Source: Amycolatopsis sp. NBRC 101858
Lineage (GTDB): Bacteria > Actinomycetota > Actinomycetes > Mycobacteriales > Pseudonocardiaceae
Assembly: GCF_030269325.1 (NCBI RefSeq)
Contig: NZ_BSTD01000001.1
Span: 1,814,681-1,878,680, forward strand
DNA: 64,000 nt
Reading direction: 5' to 3'
The notes beneath the pieces were generated by a model. That model saw only the letters and a list, made by a program, of their open reading frames with translations, searched no databases and was not told the origin of the DNA. The translations under genes were made by a program, and so were the position numbers. Below are positions 19,454 to 26,982 of this stretch, piece after piece. Within the stretch, counting starts at the first letter, position 1, and each line of letters opens with the position of its first letter.

Positions 19454-19978
19454 TCAATCCAAAGCTTCGACGCCGGCCTTGTGGCGCTTCGCCAGGTCCT
19501 GGTAGACGGGCGCGTTGTGCTCCACCCACATCCGCGCGGAGTCGGTGAGCGGCACGAACTTCTTGGCGGGGCTGCCCATCGCGACCACCTCGGACGGCAC
19601 CTCGGTGCCCGGCGTGACGGTGGCCCCGGCCGCGACCAGCGTCCGCTCGCCGATCTTCGCGTCGTCCAGGATGGTCGAGCCGTTCCCGATCAGGGCCTGC
19701 TCGCCGACCGTGCAGTCGTGCACCAGGCACTGGTGGCCGACGGTGGCGTTCTTGCCGATCTCGCACACCTTGCCGACGTTGACGTGCACGACGGAGTTGT
19801 CCTGGATGTTGGCGCCTTCGCGGACGATGATCTTGCCGAAATCGGCGCGCAGCACGGCGCCGTACCAGACCGAGGCGTCCTTCTCGACGACGACGTCGCC
19901 GATGAGCGTGGCGGTGGGCGCGATCCAGGCGTCCGGGTGGACCTGCGGGCTGAGCCCTTCGAACGAGAACAGAGGCAT
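19454..19978 (-). CDS. Gamma-carbonic anhydrase family protein
   Basis: A 174-aa left-handed beta-helix hexapeptide-repeat protein. The repeated [LIV]GxxA pattern runs through the middle (IGDVVVEKDASVWYGAVLRAD, VGHQCLVHDC, IGNGSTILD). The gamma-CA histidine positions (VVHVNV, GHQCLVHDC) are kept. These proteins form trimers with metal between subunits; some hydrate CO2, others are inactive or acyltransferase-like, and the sequence does not decide. Confidence 0.88.
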   Translation of the reverse strand: MPLFSFEGLSPQVHPDAWIAPTATLIGDVVVEKDASVWYGAVLRADFGKIIVREGANIQDNSVVHVNVGKVCEIGKNATVGHQCLVHDCTVGEQALIGNGSTILDDAKIGERTLVAAGATVTPGTEVPSEVVAMGSPAKKFVPLTDSARMWVEHNAPVYQDLAKRHKAGVEALD

Positions 19979-20006
19979 GCCCGCACCCTAGACCGCGCCC
20001 GGTGCG

Positions 20007-21230
20007 TCAGCCGGTGATCGCCGTGTTGATCAGGATGTCGACGGCTTTGTCGTTGCGCGTGGTCTGCGGGACGATCTGGGTGTCGCGCGGGTAGAAGCCC
20101 GGGCTGCTGCCCTTCGGGTACATCTCGAAGGTGAAGCTCCAGATCTTGTGCGTCGCCCACATCCAGTCGTTGACGCTGCCGTCGGTGATGTAGAGGTCGC
20201 TGGACTGCTGCGGCGTGTAGCTGTTGGTCGCCGCCATCTGCTTGCCGAGCGTCTCGAACTTCGTCGCCTCGGCCGCGGTGAGCCCGGGCGCGGTCCGGTC
20301 GTAGGTGTAGCCGAACGGCCAGAGCACCAGCTCGGAGTAGGTGTGGAAGTCGATGTGCGTCTTGATCTGCTGGACGCCGCCGACCACGCGGGAGTTCACC
20401 CAGTTCGAGACGGCCCGGGCCTCGGGGGCGGAGAACGCCGCCGTGCCGCGGTAGGTCTCGCTGGACGTCGAGCCCGACGAGCCGCCGCAGCAGCCCCACT
20501 TGTAGCCCCAGTTGCGGTTCGTGTCGGTGCCGGGGCCCTGGCGGTTCTTGCGCCAGCTGTGGAACGTGCCGCCGGAGATGTCGTACTCGGAGCCGTCCGG
20601 GTTGACGCTCGGGACGACCCAGATCTCGGTGCTGTCGACGAGCCGCTTGATCGCGCTGTCGGTGGCGTATCCGCTGGTCAGCCGCTGCACGATGTGCAGG
20701 CACATCTCGGTGGTGAGGTGCTCGCGCGCGTGCTGGTTGCAGGTGAACAGCACCTCGGGCTCGTTTTCGTCGGTCGCCGCGTTGTCGGAGATCTTGATCA
20801 GCGACAGAGCGCGGCCTTCGTAGGACGTGCCGGCGCTGCCGAGCTTCGTCAGCGACGGGTAGTTCGCGACGGCCTTCTGCAGCTCGGCCTGGGTCTCGGC
20901 GTAGGTGTGGTAGCCGGTGTAGCCGGCCGGGAAGTCCTCGACGGTCGCGGTGCTCTGCGGCCGGTCGACCGCGCCGAGCGCCTTGACGCCGAAGCCGAGC
21001 GCGCGCAGCTGGGCCGCTTCGCCGGGGTTGGCGATGACCGTCGTCGTGCCGTTCGTGCTGTCGAGGATGTCGGCACCGGTCCTCGCGACCTCGGTGCGCT
21101 GCTGGGCCGTGCCGGTGCCGCTGACCTCGTAGACCTGCGGCCCGGCCGGCTGGGCGACGGCCTGGCCGCCGGTGGCGAGCATCAGAAGGACGGCCGCGGC
21201 CGCCGCCATGCACGTTCGTGGGCGCATCAC
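20007..21230 (-). CDS. Secreted zinc carboxypeptidase (M14)
   Basis: 407 aa with a signal peptide ending about VAQPAG. The catalytic zinc ligands HAREHLTTE (HxxE) and the third His in IDFHTYSE are present, with TNRNWGYKWG for substrate binding and FTFEMYP carrying the catalytic Glu. It fits the M14 A/T-type extracellular carboxypeptidases of Streptomyces. The start is the first or second Met. It is divergent from nothing obvious; the TetR gene lies upstream on the same strand. Confidence 0.93.
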   Translation of the reverse strand: MMRPRTCMAAAAAVLLMLATGGQAVAQPAGPQVYEVSGTGTAQQRTEVARTGADILDSTNGTTTVIANPGEAAQLRALGFGVKALGAVDRPQSTATVEDFPAGYTGYHTYAETQAELQKAVANYPSLTKLGSAGTSYEGRALSLIKISDNAATDENEPEVLFTCNQHAREHLTTEMCLHIVQRLTSGYATDSAIKRLVDSTEIWVVPSVNPDGSEYDISGGTFHSWRKNRQGPGTDTNRNWGYKWGCCGGSSGSTSSETYRGTAAFSAPEARAVSNWVNSRVVGGVQQIKTHIDFHTYSELVLWPFGYTYDRTAPGLTAAEATKFETLGKQMAATNSYTPQQSSDLYITDGSVNDWMWATHKIWSFTFEMYPKGSSPGFYPRDTQIVPQTTRNDKAVDILINTAITG

Positions 21231-21315
21231 GTCTCCTGCTCTCGGGGGTGCTTCGACCTTGGCGGGAGCCGGACGTAGTGCGCAATCCGTACGTCTACGG
21301 ATCTATAGGGCGTTT

Positions 21316-21915
21316 CTAGCCGTAGTTGGCGAAGCAGAGCGCCTCGATGTCGGCACGCAGCGTGGCGAACGGCCGAGGGCGCACCCGCTGCTGGACGACG
21401 GTGCCCAGCAGGTACGACAGCAGCGCGCGGGCCCGCGCCCGCGGGTCGTCGACGTCGAGCGGGGCGAGCAGCTCGGCCAGCAGCTCGGTGAGCGACGTGA
21501 GCATGACGTCGATGGCCTGCGGGTGCTGCGCGCGCCCGGCCGCGATCCAGTACTCGAACCAGAGGAACGCCGCGTTGGGGTTGGCGGCGAAGACGCTCAG
21601 GTACTCCTCGAGGACGGCGAAGAGGCGCTCGCGGGGCTCGTCGTGCTTCGCGGCGACCTCGCGCAGCCCCGCGGCGAAGGCGGTGATGTGCGCGGCCATG
21701 GCCCGGTCGATGAGGACGTCGATGTCGGCGAAGTAGTAGTGGATCGCGCTCTTGGTGAGCGGGCCGGCGTCGGCGATGGCCCGCACGGTGCACCCGGCGA
21801 GCCCGTCGCGCGCGAGGACGACGCGTGCGGCTTCGACGATCTGTTCCTGCTTGGCCAGCTGGTTGGGAGAGAGCCGCTCGCTGCGACCGGGGACTGCGCT
21901 CACGGTGATTCTCAT
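21316..21915 (-). CDS. TetR-family transcriptional regulator
   Basis: A 199-aa repressor. The N-terminal HTH covers about residues 20-65 (QIVEAARVVLARDGLAGCTVRAIADAG followed by KSAIHYYFADIDVLI, shown here in two parts). The C-terminal ligand domain has two Trp/Tyr-rich helices. The ligand and target are unknown. The divergent region to the GreA-like gene and the M14 gene downstream are candidate targets, with no operator seen. Confidence 0.9.
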   Translation of the reverse strand: MRITVSAVPGRSERLSPNQLAKQEQIVEAARVVLARDGLAGCTVRAIADAGPLTKSAIHYYFADIDVLIDRAMAAHITAFAAGLREVAAKHDEPRERLFAVLEEYLSVFAANPNAAFLWFEYWIAAGRAQHPQAIDVMLTSLTELLAELLAPLDVDDPRARARALLSYLLGTVVQQRVRPRPFATLRADIEALCFANYG

Positions 21916-22025
21916 TACCTTCTTCCTGGACTGCAGCCCCGAATCCTAGGGCAGACGTCCTGCGGGTGGCCCCGGGGTGAAAAACCGGATTGGCCACCCC
22001 GGTCCGCGCAGCGGACAATGCGCGC

Positions 22026-22481
22026 ATGGTGATCTCAGGGGACAAGGGGCTCAGCTCGGCTGCGCGCAGCCAGCTGGAGAAGGAAATCGCGAACTTGCGT
22101 GCTCAACGCGAGGCGCTCGCGCCGCAACCCGGCGAGCAGGAGCGCACGGGGGACGCGGCGGACCAGGCGGACGTGATCGACCGCGCGGAGGCGGCCGCCC
22201 GGCTCGACCGCCAGATCGCGGACCTGGCGGCGAAGATGGAGCACGGCGGCTACGGCAACGCCCAGCTCCCCGACGGGACAACGGTGGCCCTCCGCTTCTC
22301 GGACGGCGACGAAGAGACGTTCCAGGTGGTGACGGTCCCGGGCGAAGACGCGGACGCGATCACTTCCGACAGCCCCCTGGGCCTGGCCCTGGTGGGCCGC
22401 AAGGCGGGCGACGAGATCACCTACCGAACCCCCCGAGGCGACGCGAAGGCCACGGTCCTGAAGGTCACGCCCCCCAAGTAA
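22026..22481 (+). CDS. GreA/GreB-type transcript elongation factor-like protein
   Basis: 151 aa, starting at ATG 22026. An N-terminal helical part (about 1-75) is followed by a C-terminal Gre/Rnk fold domain with TSDSPLGLALVGRKAGDEI. The spacing matches actinobacterial GreA-like proteins that bind the RNA polymerase secondary channel. The acidic tip residues of true GreA cannot be assigned with certainty (DAADQADV is a candidate), so cleavage activity is not assured. Confidence 0.82.
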   Translation: MVISGDKGLSSAARSQLEKEIANLRAQREALAPQPGEQERTGDAADQADVIDRAEAAARLDRQIADLAAKMEHGGYGNAQLPDGTTVALRFSDGDEETFQVVTVPGEDADAITSDSPLGLALVGRKAGDEITYRTPRGDAKATVLKVTPPK

Positions 22482-22497
22482 GCCCCCAGCCCCTCCG

Positions 22498-22530
22498 AAG
22501 GCCCCCGGCCACGAGCCGGGGGCCTTCGTT
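22498..22530 (+). terminator. Intrinsic terminator of the Gre-like gene
   Basis: AAGGCCCCCGGC (22498-22509) and GCCGGGGGCCTT (22515-22526) form a perfect 12-bp stem, then TCGTT. Confidence 0.85.
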
Positions 22531-22634
22531 CGTCCGGGCAGTGATCTCCCCACTCGCCGGGTGACCGGCCCTCCAATTGATCACGCAGAGTGCCGGCTTG
22601 TAACGAAGCGGAGTCAGGCCACGATCGACCTCAC

Positions 22635-23138
22635 ATGCTCAACGAGCTCATTCGAGTGCAGAACGGACGTGCCGTCCTCGCGGACTCGGTCACCAGCGTG
22701 GCCAAGGCGCTGAACCCGCTGGGTGCGGCGGCCGAGATCGTCGCCACCGTCGGGGCGTGCGCGGTGGAGATCGGCCGGTTCCGGATCGAGAAGGGCCGGC
22801 TGCAGGCCCGGCACGACACCGCGACGAAGCTGATCCGCGCCCGCCAGAGCACGATCATCGGGCTCTTCGACACCCGGATGCGGGACAGCGAGCAGATCAA
22901 GGTGTCCCTCGGCGAGCTGCACCACGGCTACCGCGAGATGGTGCGGATGGCGTGCGACCTGCGCATTTCGTCCGCCGAGAGGATCGCGACCCAGGGCACG
23001 CTGACGATCCTCTCCGGCCAGATCGTCGGCCACCACGCGAACAGCGGCGACACGCTGGTCCGGCTGAGCGACTCGCTGTCGGTGGCCGAAACGAAGACGG
23101 CCATCGCGGCCTGGCGCGGCCTGGATTCCCGCCGCTGA
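22635..23138 (+). CDS. Hypothetical helical protein
   Basis: 167 aa from ATG 22635. It is mostly alpha-helical with a hydrophobic patch at about residues 30-50 (NPLGAAAEIVATVGACAVEI) and a long charged helix after it. No known domain recognised. It is 16 nt upstream of the next gene in the same direction, so the two are probably one operon and may form a membrane-associated pair. Confidence 0.6.
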   Translation: MLNELIRVQNGRAVLADSVTSVAKALNPLGAAAEIVATVGACAVEIGRFRIEKGRLQARHDTATKLIRARQSTIIGLFDTRMRDSEQIKVSLGELHHGYREMVRMACDLRISSAERIATQGTLTILSGQIVGHHANSGDTLVRLSDSLSVAETKTAIAAWRGLDSRR

Positions 23139-23154
23139 CGAAAGCGACTTCCCC

Positions 23155-23865
23155 GTGCAGAAAGCACTCGGCTGCCTGATGGGGGCGTTGTTCGCCCTGG
23201 TCCTGCTCTCGTCGTTGGTCGAGGGCGTCGTCCGGCTCCTCGTTCACGAATGGCCGTACCTGGTCCCGGTCGTGACGGTCCTGCTCGCGATCGACGTGGT
23301 GTTCCGGCGCCGCCGGCGGGCTGCCGCCGAGCAGGCGGAAATGGCGACGATCACCCAGCAGGTCGCCGAAGTGGAGCGGCTGCGGAAGCGCTCGGACCGC
23401 GCGGTCCAGGTGCTCGCGGCGGACCGCGTCGTACTCGAGCGCAAGGCGCGCGAACTGGACCACCTGCGACGGACAACGCGCGGCGAGGTCAACTTCCAGC
23501 TGCTGACCCAGCGCCACCACGCATCCCGCCTCCTGGCCGACGAGTGGCACGGCCACAAGCACCAGGCAATCGGCTCGAAGCGCGAGCTGGCAGCAGGAGT
23601 CCGCAAACTGGAGCACCACCTGTCCAAGGCGGCCAGCGGCACACCCCGCTTACGCCGCCACGCGGAGGCAACCCGCACAACGGTCCGCACGCTGTCGGCG
23701 GGGGTGAACCAGGTCCAGCAGGAGATAGCCCGCAGCAACAACGAGCTGACCCGTTTCAACCAGGCAACAGCCAAGCTGAGAGACCACATCCACACAACCT
23801 GCGGCCCCCGCGGAAACCGCTGGTACGAGAACCTCCAAGAACGCACCCGCCAGCGAGCAGGCTAG
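23155..23865 (+). CDS. Membrane protein with long coiled coil
   Basis: 236 aa from GTG 23155. One or two N-terminal membrane segments (about 5-25 and 35-50) precede a basic RRRRR stop-transfer and then a long heptad-like coiled coil (about 60-215) rich in Arg, Gln and Leu. No family recognised. It is the last host gene before the integrated element and is followed by small hairpins. Confidence 0.6.
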   Translation: MQKALGCLMGALFALVLLSSLVEGVVRLLVHEWPYLVPVVTVLLAIDVVFRRRRRAAAEQAEMATITQQVAEVERLRKRSDRAVQVLAADRVVLERKARELDHLRRTTRGEVNFQLLTQRHHASRLLADEWHGHKHQAIGSKRELAAGVRKLEHHLSKAASGTPRLRRHAEATRTTVRTLSAGVNQVQQEIARSNNELTRFNQATAKLRDHIHTTCGPRGNRWYENLQERTRQRAG

Positions 23866-24001
23866 AACTTCCCTCAACCGAGTGGTTCTGAAGAACAAAA
23901 TCCGCGCAACGAGCAGCAGGACGCAACCACGACGGGGGCCGGGGCAGAGCCCCGGACGGGGCGTGGGGCGAAGCCCCACAAGACACGCGAAGCAAGAAAA
24001 C

Positions 24002-24028
24002 GGCCCCTGCCCTCGAGGGGCAGGGGCC
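24002..24028 (-). terminator. Original tRNA-Thr terminator, now 16 kb from its gene
   Basis: GGCCCCTGCCC and GGGCAGGGGCC form an 11-bp stem. On the minus strand the next bases are GTTTTC. It lies directly outside attL, in the direction in which the tRNA gene at 40352-40279 would read if the element were absent, so it is probably that gene's native terminator. Confidence 0.6.
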
Positions 24029-24039
24029 AACCACTTGCT

Positions 24040-24082
24040 GAGCCGCCTAGGGGAATCGAACCCCTGACCTATTCATTACGAG
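24040..24082. repeat. attL: 43-bp copy of the tRNA-Thr 3' part
   Basis: The 43 bases from 24040 are identical to 40278-40320. They cover the tRNA 3' end, T-arm, variable loop and the 3' side of the anticodon stem and loop up to the anticodon. Identity ends at 24083 (C versus T). It marks the left junction of the integrated element. Confidence 0.95.
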
Positions 24083-24164
24083 CGCAATTCGTCACATGTT
24101 GACCTTGACCTCAGGGCCCCGACCTGCACATCTGCAGTCCTTGAACGTCCATCAACGTCCGGGG

Positions 24165-24199
24165 TTAGTCACCCGGATTGTCACCCAGTTAGACACCCA
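24165..24199. repeat. Left arm-type repeats near attL
   Basis: TTAGTCACCC (24165-24174), TTGTCACCCA (24179-24188) and TTAGACACCCA (24189-24199) resemble the TTAGTCACCCAC pair near attR. They are candidate integrase or excisionase arm-binding sites. Confidence 0.55.
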
Positions 24200-24209
24200 C
24201 TCCGGACCG

Positions 24210-24436
24210 AAAGAGGCTGGAACATGGGGGCGGAGACTGCACCTCCCCGCCCCATGTTCCAGCCTCTTTTCGCTGCTCAGCTACTAGAGAGACACAGTAG
24301 TAGAGTGGAAAGACAGCTGATACCAACGGTGTCACTCACCTGTTGCACTTAAATCCGCAGGTCAGGCGGTGTGCAGTGACAGAGTGACAGGTGTGACAGT
24401 CTAGGCATCCTGCCGATGTCACGGGCCCTTCACGCC
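24210..24436. repeat. Structured direct repeat A, left of the TAC module
   Basis: It begins with a perfect 20-bp hairpin (AAAGAGGCTGGAACATGGGG at 24210-24229 with its complement at 24250-24269), followed by TTTT. About 165 nt after it align with the region after the hairpin at 26778: shared blocks include AGTAGT-GAGTGGAAA, TAAA-CCGCAGG-CAG-CGG and CGA-GTCAC. The hairpin is a strong terminator. No gene is seen between attL and here (24083-24210). Confidence 0.7.
24330..24398. repeat. Iteron-like GTGACA cluster at the left end
   Basis: TGTCAC at 24330 and GTGACA at 24376, 24384 and 24393 (spacing 8-9 bp). The same hexamer is repeated many times downstream of the rep gene at 37752-37970, so these may be secondary Rep or partition sites. 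Confidence 0.45.
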
Positions 24437-24674
24437 AACCCACACAAACACAGTCTCGCGAGGTCCCGCCGGCCCTTCAGGACAACCACGCCAAGCGCTA
24501 AACCTTCCGGCTAGCGAACCACTCGCAACGCCCTTATGCGAACCACCCGGTTCACTGAGGGCTGATCGCCGACCGTGGTCGCCGCTGCCCGCCTCGACTT
24601 CCTCCGCGCGGCGCGGGTAGCGCACCACCGCCAGCCCGGGCCAGCCTTCGTCTGTCCAGGGGAACCCCTAGGAT

Positions 24675-24707
24675 ATAGGTTGCGACCTATGTCCGCTGGT
24701 GTACACT
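24675..24707 (+). promoter_or_regulatory. Promoter covered by two palindromes
   Basis: -35 TTGCGA (24680-24685), 16-nt spacer, -10 TACACT (24702-24707). The dyad ATAGGT-TGCG-ACCTAT (24675-24690) covers the -35 and GTGTACAC (24699-24706) covers the -10, so a repressor could bind here. It would drive the small gene at 24866. I see no gene between 24437 and this promoter. Confidence 0.5.
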
Positions 24708-24724
24708 CGGGTCCAGAGTCAAAA

Positions 24725-24765
24725 AGACCCTCCGCCCGGAGGGTCTAAGTCCGGGTGGAGGGTCT
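24725..24765 (+). promoter_or_regulatory. Attenuator-like competing hairpins
   Basis: AGACCCTCC (24725-24733) can pair with GGAGGGTCT at 24738-24746 (tight hairpin) or with an identical GGAGGGTCT at 24757-24765. Two mutually exclusive partners in a leader are typical of attenuation, but the tight hairpin could also be a simple terminator. Confidence 0.4.
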
Positions 24766-24865
24766 GGTGCGTTGCTCGCGCCCAGTAACTCTACCTGAGC
24801 CGTCAGCAGAGGGCGATGCTCTGTATGGGGCCTTCCCGGGCCGACTCGGGTGGGAGGTGTTCAAG

Positions 24866-25045
24866 TTGACGACGCGCAAGCAGGTTTCTCCCGGCAAGCC
24901 CGCCCCCACCTCGGGGCAGTACCGGCCGACCGGCGGTGGAAACGAAGTCACGGTGCCCAAGGGTCACCGTCTCCCGCCGCCGCCGAAGCCCGGTCAGAAG
25001 TGGGTGAACGTCGACCCGTCGAAGAACAAGAGCGGCCGCGGCTAG
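24866..25045 (+). CDS. Small YjzC-like protein
   Basis: 59 aa. TTG start at 24866 with GGGAGG 8 nt upstream; GTG 24857 is possible. The sequence has PGKPAPTSGQY, a GGG turn, VPKGHRLPPPPKPGQKW, the pattern of short YjzC-type proteins (compact, Pro/Gly-rich, often phage- or plasmid-borne). Function is unknown. It lies just upstream of the TAC operon and has its own regulated promoter. Confidence 0.6.
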   Translation: MTTRKQVSPGKPAPTSGQYRPTGGGNEVTVPKGHRLPPPPKPGQKWVNVDPSKNKSGRG

Positions 25046-25062
25046 CCCCCGGACGTAAGTTG

Positions 25063-25090
25063 GTGAGGGCGCTCACGCCAGCGCCCTCAC
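25063..25090. terminator. Hairpin between the YjzC-like gene and the toxin gene
   Basis: GTGAGGGCGCT (25063-25073) and AGCGCCCTCAC (25080-25090) are perfectly complementary. It may terminate the small upstream gene or be an operator for the TAC promoter, since it lies 42 nt before the toxin start. Confidence 0.5.
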
Positions 25091-25131
25091 TGGCGTCTCG
25101 TCACCTTCCCTGACCCGGATATGGGGGATTA

Positions 25132-25554
25132 ATGGCAGCTCGACGGCAACGTCGCAAACGCGACCCCGAGCCCGAAGAAGCTGCTCTGCCCGTAACCCGT
25201 CACTGGATATGGTGGCGTTCGCAACCCGGGGCCCGGCCCAAGGCTCGCGAAGAACTAGAGTCACTGCCAACTAAACCGCAAGCCGACCTGGCTGCGAAGA
25301 TAGACCGTTACAGAAAGGGAGAGTCGAGGGCCCATGACGTAGACCATCTGGGCGATGGGATCTATGAGATCCGTCACCGACAAGGAAATAATCACTACCG
25401 CGTGCTGTTCTTCATGTGGGGCCCACATTGGGTGGCCCTCACGGCGTTCTACAAGAACCAGCAAAAGACGCCAGCTACCGACAAGAACAGAGCGCACAAG
25501 CGCATGACACAGTGGTGTCAAACGTTCGGCGACCAGCCACCGCCTGACCAGTAG
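25132..25554 (+). CDS. HigB-type toxin of a toxin-antitoxin-chaperone system
   Basis: 140 aa, start ATG 25132 with GGGGGA upstream. A RelE/HigB-fold ribosome-dependent mRNA interferase is predicted: basic N-terminus, central helix pair, then HRQGNNHYRVLFFMWG and VALTAFYKNQQKTP (residues about 83-114). This block is very close to M. tuberculosis HigB1 (Rv1955), the toxin of the SecB-controlled TAC locus. It is the first gene of toxin-antitoxin-chaperone, the same order as Rv1955-Rv1957. A 182-nt C-rich spacer separates it from the antitoxin. Confidence 0.88.
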   Translation: MAARRQRRKRDPEPEEAALPVTRHWIWWRSQPGARPKAREELESLPTKPQADLAAKIDRYRKGESRAHDVDHLGDGIYEIRHRQGNNHYRVLFFMWGPHWVALTAFYKNQQKTPATDKNRAHKRMTQWCQTFGDQPPPDQ

Positions 25555-25736
25555 CGTTTGCCACCGCACGATCAAAGCCTGAATGCCCGCCCGCACGCCT
25601 GCCCGCCTGTCGCCTGGCCGCCCGCCGCCCGCCTGTCGCCTGCCCGCACGCACGTCTAGGTGACCACCTGCTGCCTGCCCGCGCGCACGCCTGGCCGACC
25701 ACCAGCCTGCCTCAATGTCCCCGGGGAGCCCACGCC
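25555..25736. repeat. C-rich direct repeats between toxin and antitoxin
   Basis: This 182-nt spacer is built of variants of GCCCGCCTGTCGCCTG and GCCTGCCCGCACGC, repeated in the same direction. It encodes no plausible protein. It may hold a second promoter for the antitoxin or be a hot spot of repeat expansion. Confidence 0.5.
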
Positions 25737-26231
25737 ATGTCCGCCCAGTCCTCTAGCTCGAAGAGCATTGCCGACATCTTCGACGACGACTTCGATTCCT
25801 ACTTGCAGGAAGCTCAGCAGAACCCCGAGTTCCGCGCTGCCTTCGAGGACGCACAGGGGCGCAACCGACTGCTGGACAGCCTGGTGAAGCTGCGGCGCGT
25901 CCTCCGGCTGACCCAGAAGCAGGTCGCTGACCGCATGGGCGTTCGGCAGCCCACCGTCGCAGGTTTCGAGAAGGAATCCAGCGACCCGAAGCTCTCGACC
26001 GTGCAGCGGTACGCGCGAGCAGTTGAAGCACACCTGACCTTTTCGCTGGCAATGCCGGCCGATTGCGACTGGGTGTCGCCTGCATCTCGCGCGTATCGAC
26101 CGGTCAGCGTTCCCGTGAAAGCCTCGCGTGTCAGCTTGCACGAAAACGACTTGTCCCGCGGCTGGATGAATGCCCGGCAGCCCGAAGCTAAATACCGCGG
26201 AAGTCAAAATAGCTGGGCACTTGTGGCATGA
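25737..26231 (+). CDS. HigA-type antitoxin with chaperone-addiction tail
   Basis: 164 aa. Residues about 45-105 are an XRE-type HTH (LTQKQVADRMGVRQPTV, then KLSTVQRYARAV), closely resembling M. tuberculosis HigA1 (Rv1956). A C-terminal extension of about 60 residues follows. In HigA1 this ChAD segment makes the antitoxin unstable unless SecB-like Rv1957 binds it; here DWVSPASRAY (111-120) aligns with the key Trp-containing part. The protein should neutralise the toxin and autorepress the operon. Its stop overlaps the chaperone ATG by 4 nt. Confidence 0.9.
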   Translation: MSAQSSSSKSIADIFDDDFDSYLQEAQQNPEFRAAFEDAQGRNRLLDSLVKLRRVLRLTQKQVADRMGVRQPTVAGFEKESSDPKLSTVQRYARAVEAHLTFSLAMPADCDWVSPASRAYRPVSVPVKASRVSLHENDLSRGWMNARQPEAKYRGSQNSWALVA

Positions 26232-26764
26232 CAAATATTGACATCGATGCCGCTCGACAGATCGCCTCCCGCGTGGCAGCACGTTCGGACATTCGCGATG
26301 TTCGCCTACTGAAGACGGAAGCTGAACTAAACCGTCAGCCCGAACTCGCCGGCGGCCTTTCTTACGAACTCAACACTGGCATTGAGACAGTGTTCAAAGA
26401 GGGCGACGACTCGTTCGTTGTGCAGGTCGAGTACACGCTCAACATCACCGAACTCTCGCAACAGCTCGTTCCCGATGCAGCAACAGACGATGACGAGACG
26501 GAGTCGACAGAAGAGCCGCCAGCCGAGCAGAAGATCGCTAGCATAAAGTTCACACACGCTGGACTTTTCTCGCTTCAGATGCGCGAAGGAGATGAACCTG
26601 CTTCATCAGCGGAGATCGAAGCATACGGCCAAAGCACAGGATTGTTTGCCTTATACCCGTACGCACGGGAGTTCGTGTACAACCTGACTGGGCGGTTAGG
26701 CTTGCCGCCACTGACGCTCGGAGTCTTGAGGATCGCCGCGGATCGTCCAGGCAGCCAAGACTAG
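26228..26764 (+). CDS. SecB-like chaperone of the TAC system
   Basis: 178 aa. The SecB fold is indicated by IRDVRLLKTEAEL, the GLFSLQ strand and the diagnostic ALYPYAREFVYNLTGRLGLP with PLTL (residues about 141-164). These match TAC chaperone Rv1957 far better than generic SecB. An acidic insert lies at about 84-100. It should bind the antitoxin tail, protect it from degradation and permit toxin control. Base composition is lower in GC than the host genes, consistent with transfer. Confidence 0.91.
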   Translation: MTNIDIDAARQIASRVAARSDIRDVRLLKTEAELNRQPELAGGLSYELNTGIETVFKEGDDSFVVQVEYTLNITELSQQLVPDAATDDDETESTEEPPAEQKIASIKFTHAGLFSLQMREGDEPASSAEIEAYGQSTGLFALYPYAREFVYNLTGRLGLPPLTLGVLRIAADRPGSQD

Positions 26765-26777
26765 CTCAGCGGAACCC

Positions 26778-26982
26778 AAGAGGCTGGATCACCAATCGAC
26801 GGAGGCACCTCCGCCAACCGGTGATCCAGCCTCTTTTGCTGTTCAGAGTCTCGGGAGACCGAGTAGTTGAGTGGAAACTTTGCTATTAAGGGTGCTATCC
26901 ACATGTCACACCTAAAACCCGCAGGCCAGACGGACCAGGGTGGCAGGCTGGAAACCCGCCGACGTCACCGACCGGCACGCCC
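26778..26982. repeat. Structured direct repeat B, right of the TAC module (with TAC terminator)
   Basis: Outer stem AAGAGGCTGGATCACC (26778-26793) with GGTGATCCAGCCTCTT (26820-26835), inner stem GGAGG-CA-CCTCC, then TTTT. It ends the TAC operon. The outermost AAGAGGCTGGA is shared with repeat A, while the next bases differ with compensatory changes on both arms. About 145 nt after it align with repeat A. No gene is seen at 26983-27098. Confidence 0.72.

Noticed and set aside
24083..24866. A protein-coding gene between attL and the YjzC-like gene
   Set aside because: Only short frames without ribosome binding sites or domain patterns; the region is better explained by arm sites, the structured repeat, iterons and the promoter.
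26228..26764. The SecB-like gene as a general export chaperone
   Set aside because: Actinobacteria generally lack a SecB pathway and the sequence and operon match TAC chaperones.
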